Notes under the pieces: generated by a model
Database searches by the model: none
Told to the model about the DNA's origin: nothing
Seen by the model: the letters and a program-made list of their open reading frames with translations, nothing else
DNA from: Rhynchopus sp. YZ270_cl-10
Taxonomy: Eukaryota > Euglenozoa > Diplonemea > Diplonemida > Diplonemidae
DNA: 64,000 bases
Reading direction: 5' to 3'
NCBI GenBank assembly: GCA_964035575.1
Contig: OZ037926.1
Span: 310,001 to 374,000, forward strand
Shown here: piece by piece, positions 60,435-64,000 of the stretch
Numbering within the stretch: the first letter of the stretch is position 1
Layout: each line of letters begins with the position of its first letter
Made by a program: the position numbers and the translations under genes

Positions 60435-61512
60435 GGTGGAAAGACGGTTGGTCACCCTTTTTCGGCATGTAATAGTAAAAATCAAAATAAAAAAGAAAAA
60501 AAAAAAAAAAAAAAAAAAGATGAAACATAACGCATGTACATCTACTAGAAAACTTTGGAATGATGCATATGTTTTTGCACATTCATTGAAGAAAAAAATA
60601 TCATAAAAAAACACCTCATCGCGTTAATACGTCTGGGTGACGCAAAACATAGAGCAAAACTCTTGCGGATGGGGTTAAAACATAATGAAAAAAATGATGT
60701 GCATTTTGCGGGGGGAAAAGAGAACAAACACTGTTTGTCTATAATTGGAAACAAATGCGGAACCTTTAGTATGTGATTGTCATATAAAGGGAACACGATC
60801 CATTTGTATTTAAAAAAAAACGCACACAAAATCAATTCAAAATCCTGTTCGGTTTTGACGAAAACTTATCCCTTTATGTATTACATTATGTTTATAGGAA
60901 ATGCGTCTCCTTTGGCCAAAACTGAACAGATTCACACAACCGTTTTTTTTTCCCTCCGACGCTAAATATTTCTGATGAGAAAAAAAATGAAAATAAAGAT
61001 AAAAGGAAACAACAATTCTAGCAATAAAAAACGGCTGACGTTCAGCTGAGTTGTGAGGGCATGAAAATACACAACAAGAAAAATAATTTTGTTTGTTTTG
61101 ACCTTTTTCCTGAAAGAAAAAAAAGCAATAAAAAACAAACAAACACAAAAAAAATAGCCTTTTTTTTCTTTTGGAAGATACGGATCGAAATGATAGATCG
61201 TTCATAAAAAACGAATGCAGACAGCAACAAAAAATGGGTTGGTGGAGGGAACAAAGAAAGAGGAATGGAGGGAGAAGGTGGGGGAAGGGACATCGGGAGG
61301 CAAACGGCAAAAAATGTAATCCTGGACTTTATTTTTCTCCCTCGCTTTTCTTTTTTTTTTTTTTTTTTTTTGACAAATTTTTCGAGATTTTTTAAAAAGG
61401 GTGGTTGGAATATTGGTGGGGGAATCCTTGTGAGTTTTTTTTTTTGCAATCTGTGAGAGAGTTTCCCCCAGCCGCAAAAAAAAAAGTAACTCACTCATAT
61501 TTAAAAATGAAG
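59840..61512. other. AT-rich spacer
   Basis: No gene seen; long homopolymers. Confidence 0.5.
60396..60520. repeat. Poly-T tract facing a poly-A tract
   Basis: About 37 T (to 60433) and, some 55 nt on, a run of about 25 A; together they could pair as a long hairpin. Confidence 0.7.
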
Positions 61513-61556
61513 AGTTTATAAGATGAAACCTAAGCCTCTCCTCGCTTAGGTACCTT
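61513..61556 (+). repeat. Hairpin repeat family I copy
   Basis: TTTATAAGATGAAA, a 7-bp stem CCTAAGC/GCTTAGG around CTCTCCTC, then TACCTT. Confidence 0.6.
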
Positions 61557-62144
61557 ACAAACCTCACTAAAACAAACTCGTGGCTAAACGAAAAAAAAAG
61601 AGAGAAAAAAAGGGGGTGTTCAAATGAGTTCATAGTAGAAGAGGGGGAGTTGATACATAGAAAGAAAAATACAAAAGAAATATCATAACGTGGCGAGCTT
61701 TCATAAAAAAATGGCAACTGATATAAAATGTTGCGAAGAAAAAAATGTTTTTTTTTTTTGCTGCCCTTTTAAAGGAGAAGGCAGGGGGGTGTCGAGTGAT
61801 GATGAAAAAGTCACTCCTAAGCTGGTGGGGCTGCACAAAGTGATTGACAAAGTGTGGCAGCCACTCGAAACAGCTTCTGTGTGGAGTATAATGACGAAAT
61901 ATTAAGACGTGAATGTGTTCTGATTTGTGTTTGTGTGTTTGTTTTTTTTGTGCGTAATTAAGGTACACATTGTCGTGTACCTCAACTAAAATATGATAAA
62001 AATTTTAAAAGACAGGCTGCAAAAATAAAAAATAAAACAAAACAAAACACAATAAACCAACCAAGGGTTGGCAGGTAGAGAGAGAGACATCGGGTGAAAT
62101 CAATAAAGGACCAGAACATAACACAAAAAAAAAAGAAAAGCAGA
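61557..62144. other. AT-rich spacer
   Basis: No gene seen. Confidence 0.5.
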
Positions 62145-62197
62145 GAGGTTGAACAAAAGTGCCTAACCGTTCCTCGGCGGAACGCGCCAGGGCACTG
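62145..62197 (+). repeat. Hairpin repeat family II copy
   Basis: GAGGTTGAACAAAAGTGCC, inner stem CGTTCC/GGAACG around TCGGC, closed by AGTGCC/GGCACT. Confidence 0.6.
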
Positions 62198-62741
62198 ATT
62201 AATAAAATATTGCCATCTGATATATTTGGCCATTCCCAGGAGGGAATTTTGGTTTTTTTTTTTTTTGAGGGGTTTCCCCCGAAAATAAGATCTTCCACTT
62301 TTTCGAAAAATCTGATTTTTTTTTTTTTTTTTGATGGAGCCTAGGTGAGAGCCCTGTTTGCGTTTGCGTTTGTTGTTTTTTTTTTTTTTTGTCAAAAGAA
62401 AAAAAAATGCGAAAATAGAAAAACTCTTTTTCTGTGAAACAAAAAAAGGGGTCTAAATAAACTCCCTTCTTTTTAAGAACAAAAGACAAGAAAATGAGGA
62501 AGAAGAAAAAACACTCACAACCTTCCATTAAAAGAAAGGTGTGATATTTTAAGGAAAAGAAAAGTTTTTGGTTTTACTTGTTACAGTGGTTGCATGCCCA
62601 GGGGTTTTTTTTCATGGGAATTTAACAAAAAAAAAAAAACTTGGCAAAGCGTTTTTCTACTCTACTCACAGAGAAAGGAAAAAGTTGGCTCCATGAAGCT
62701 ACGTAAGATAAGTCTTACATAAGTATAGTTCACTTTAAAGT
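62198..62741. other. AT-rich spacer
   Basis: No gene seen. Confidence 0.5.
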
Positions 62742-62791
62742 GAAAGTTGATAGCACAAACGTCTCTGAAACGCAGGCATTGACACTCCACA
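62742..62791 (+). repeat. Hairpin repeat family II copy (5' part)
   Basis: GTTGATAGCACAAACGTC, then GACACTCCAC; the second hairpin is missing. Closest to the intronic copy at 33601. Confidence 0.45.
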
Positions 62792-63037
62792 TTAAAAAAA
62801 AATGAGGAACCGTCCATTTCCTTCTCGTAATCCTCCCCGTCGCTGTACCGGTTCTTAGGAAAATTGTTGTCGCTGGATGTTACAAAGTTACCTGTGCAAT
62901 ATTTTACTTTTATCATTTGTCTTTAGTCAGTCTGCTCAAACGAGCTTGAGAAGAAGAAAAGAAACGATAAAAAAAAGCAAAAAAAAAGAAAGTGTAAGAA
63001 CCTTGCGGCACAAACACATCATTTTATAAAAAAAAGA

Positions 63038-63105
63038 GAAGTTGAAAGTGCAAACGCCTCCACCGTTCCTCGGCGGGCGCAGGGCACTTGGTTCTCCGCG
63101 GAATA
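63038..63105 (+). repeat. Hairpin repeat family II copy
   Basis: GAAGTTGAAAGTGCAAACGCC, ACCGTTCCTCGGCGG, GGGCACT, then TTCTCCGCGG. Confidence 0.6.
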
Positions 63106-63133
63106 TAACAAAAAAAAAGAAAGAACGAAAGAA

Positions 63134-63175
63134 AGGTTTATAAGATGAACCTAAGCCTTTCGTGTTTAGTCACCT
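63134..63175 (+). repeat. Hairpin repeat family I copy
   Basis: GGTTTATAAGATGAAC, stem CTAAGC/GTTTAG (a G-U pair) around CTTTCGT, then TCACCTC. Confidence 0.6.
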
Positions 63176-63250
63176 CGTAAGAAAAAAAACAACAACACGA
63201 CAACTAGTAGTAGAACCGGACCGCGGGGAGTCAAAAAACAATCAAATCAA

Positions 63251-63284
63251 GATAAGATGAACGTGCCTCTCGGACACACATCTC
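63251..63284 (+). repeat. Hairpin repeat family I variant (GTGCC type)
   Basis: GATAAGATGAAC, GTGCC-TCTC-GGACAC, ACATCTC. Confidence 0.5.
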
Positions 63285-63529
63285 AAAAAACAAACGAAAT
63301 AACAAGTACAGCGGATGGCAGAAATAATACGTGAATGCATTTTTTTTTTTGTGTTTTTTTTTGATGAAAAGGAAGAGGGAAAATGGGAAGAGATAAAATA
63401 TCAGAGACGCACGAGTCCTCGCGGAACATAGATACATCCTGTAATGAAAAAAGGGGATACGAATTTCGAGCAAATTTTCGTAGGAAAAGACCTACTAAAA
63501 AGAGAACGTTTTTTTTTTTTTGTTGTTGT

Positions 63530-63592
63530 AGCGACAATCACGTTATACCTACTGGTATAACGATCTGTACTCAAAGTCGGCCGAAGCCTATG
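63530..63592 (+). repeat. Hairpin repeat family IV copy
   Basis: GCGACAATCAC, an 8-bp stem GTTATACC/GGTATAAC around TACT, GATCTGTACTCAAAGTC, a mini-hairpin GGC-CGAA-GCC, then TATGTTTTTT. Confidence 0.6.
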
Positions 63593-63858
63593 TTTTTTCC
63601 TCCTTACCCTGGTACGATGGGCCTGAGCCTCTGGCTTTTTTTTATTATTGACTGGCGTAACTACTATCTTGGGACAGTAGCCACGATTTTTTTCTGCACA
63701 GGATCCACAAAAGAGCGTAAAAAAAGGTAGTAAAAAACTAAAGGAAAGCAACATGAACTAACGCCAAGCCACAGTGAGTAGCCGTTGAAGAAAACCTGAG
63801 CAAAAAAAGGGCGAGGAGAGTGGGGTACGAAGTTCGAAAAAGGGGGGGAAAAAAAAAA
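63593..63858. other. AT-rich spacer
   Basis: No gene seen. Confidence 0.5.
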
Positions 63859-63943
63859 GAAATACAATAGCCCTCTCATGACAGTGTACCTTGGTACACT
63901 GTCACAGAGAGGGCTGTTGTACATGACCCCGGCTGTACCGGGG
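63859..63943 (+). repeat. Hairpin repeat family III copy (best folded)
   Basis: GAAATACAATAGCCCTCT, a long stem GACAGTGTACC/GGTACACTGTC within AGCCCTCT/AGAGGGCT, then a second hairpin CCCCGG-CTGTA-CCGGGG. Confidence 0.65.
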
Positions 63944-64000
63944 GGGAAAAAATGGGAAAAGAAAATGTGTTTTTTTTTTTATATTTCTTTGATATAATGG

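Noticed and set aside
1-64000. Retroviral, LTR or Polinton-type elements
   Set aside because: No reverse transcriptase, integrase, capsid or polymerase sequence was recognised; the elements found are small and non-coding, or carry host-like fragments.

Overview
The window is nuclear DNA of a single-celled eukaryote whose lineage I cannot name. The coding sequence is GC-rich and the spacers are AT-rich with long A and T runs. Spliceosomal introns are short (46 to 230 bp), mostly start GTATG and end in AG. The domains (PB1, UBA, SAM, EDRF1, LamG) are eukaryotic. Of the roughly nineteen genes and gene fragments, all but two read on the minus strand. No rRNA or standard tRNA gene was recognised.

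Region 1 (1-30.4 kb) is a tandem array that enters from beyond the left edge. Two gene types alternate on the minus strand. One type is a secreted enzyme of about 830-895 residues: signal peptide, a nearly invariant LamG-like N-terminal half, then either a GQSNM-type carbohydrate acetylesterase (three copies) or a DUF6055-like metallopeptidase with HENFH (two copies). The other type is an intracellular PB1 - Cys/His repeat - UBA protein (four full copies and one truncated copy). The C-terminal halves of the enzymes alternate esterase, peptidase, esterase, peptidase, esterase. The spacers are also repeated, and one block of about 440 bp is almost identical in three of them. Copies differ by repeat number, linker length, a truncated duplicate with a 12-bp-repeat filler, and a 1.2-kb insertion.

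Region 2 (30.4-51.3 kb) has ordinary genes mixed with small transposon-like elements. The genes are two paralogous proteins with a putative PH-like domain (one with four exons), a small multi-pass membrane protein, a seven-exon gene that appears to fuse a SAM domain to EDRF1, and one unrecognised protein. Between them lie two elements with 8-bp target duplications (hAT-like) and five elements with TGG...CCA termini and 5-bp target duplications. Several have subterminal tandem repeats, some enclose apparent pieces of coding sequence, and one carries 56 copies of a 7-bp satellite.

Region 3 (51.3-64 kb) is AT-rich and nearly gene-free: one small coiled-coil ORF, three inverted-repeat elements, and a dense set of short hairpin repeats. 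I grouped the hairpins into families I-IV. They share fixed flanks but have stems that change on both sides together, and every copy I found is on the plus strand. A fifth motif (CTACACTA with an A/T-rich flank) recurs upstream of genes and looks like a promoter or leader signal.
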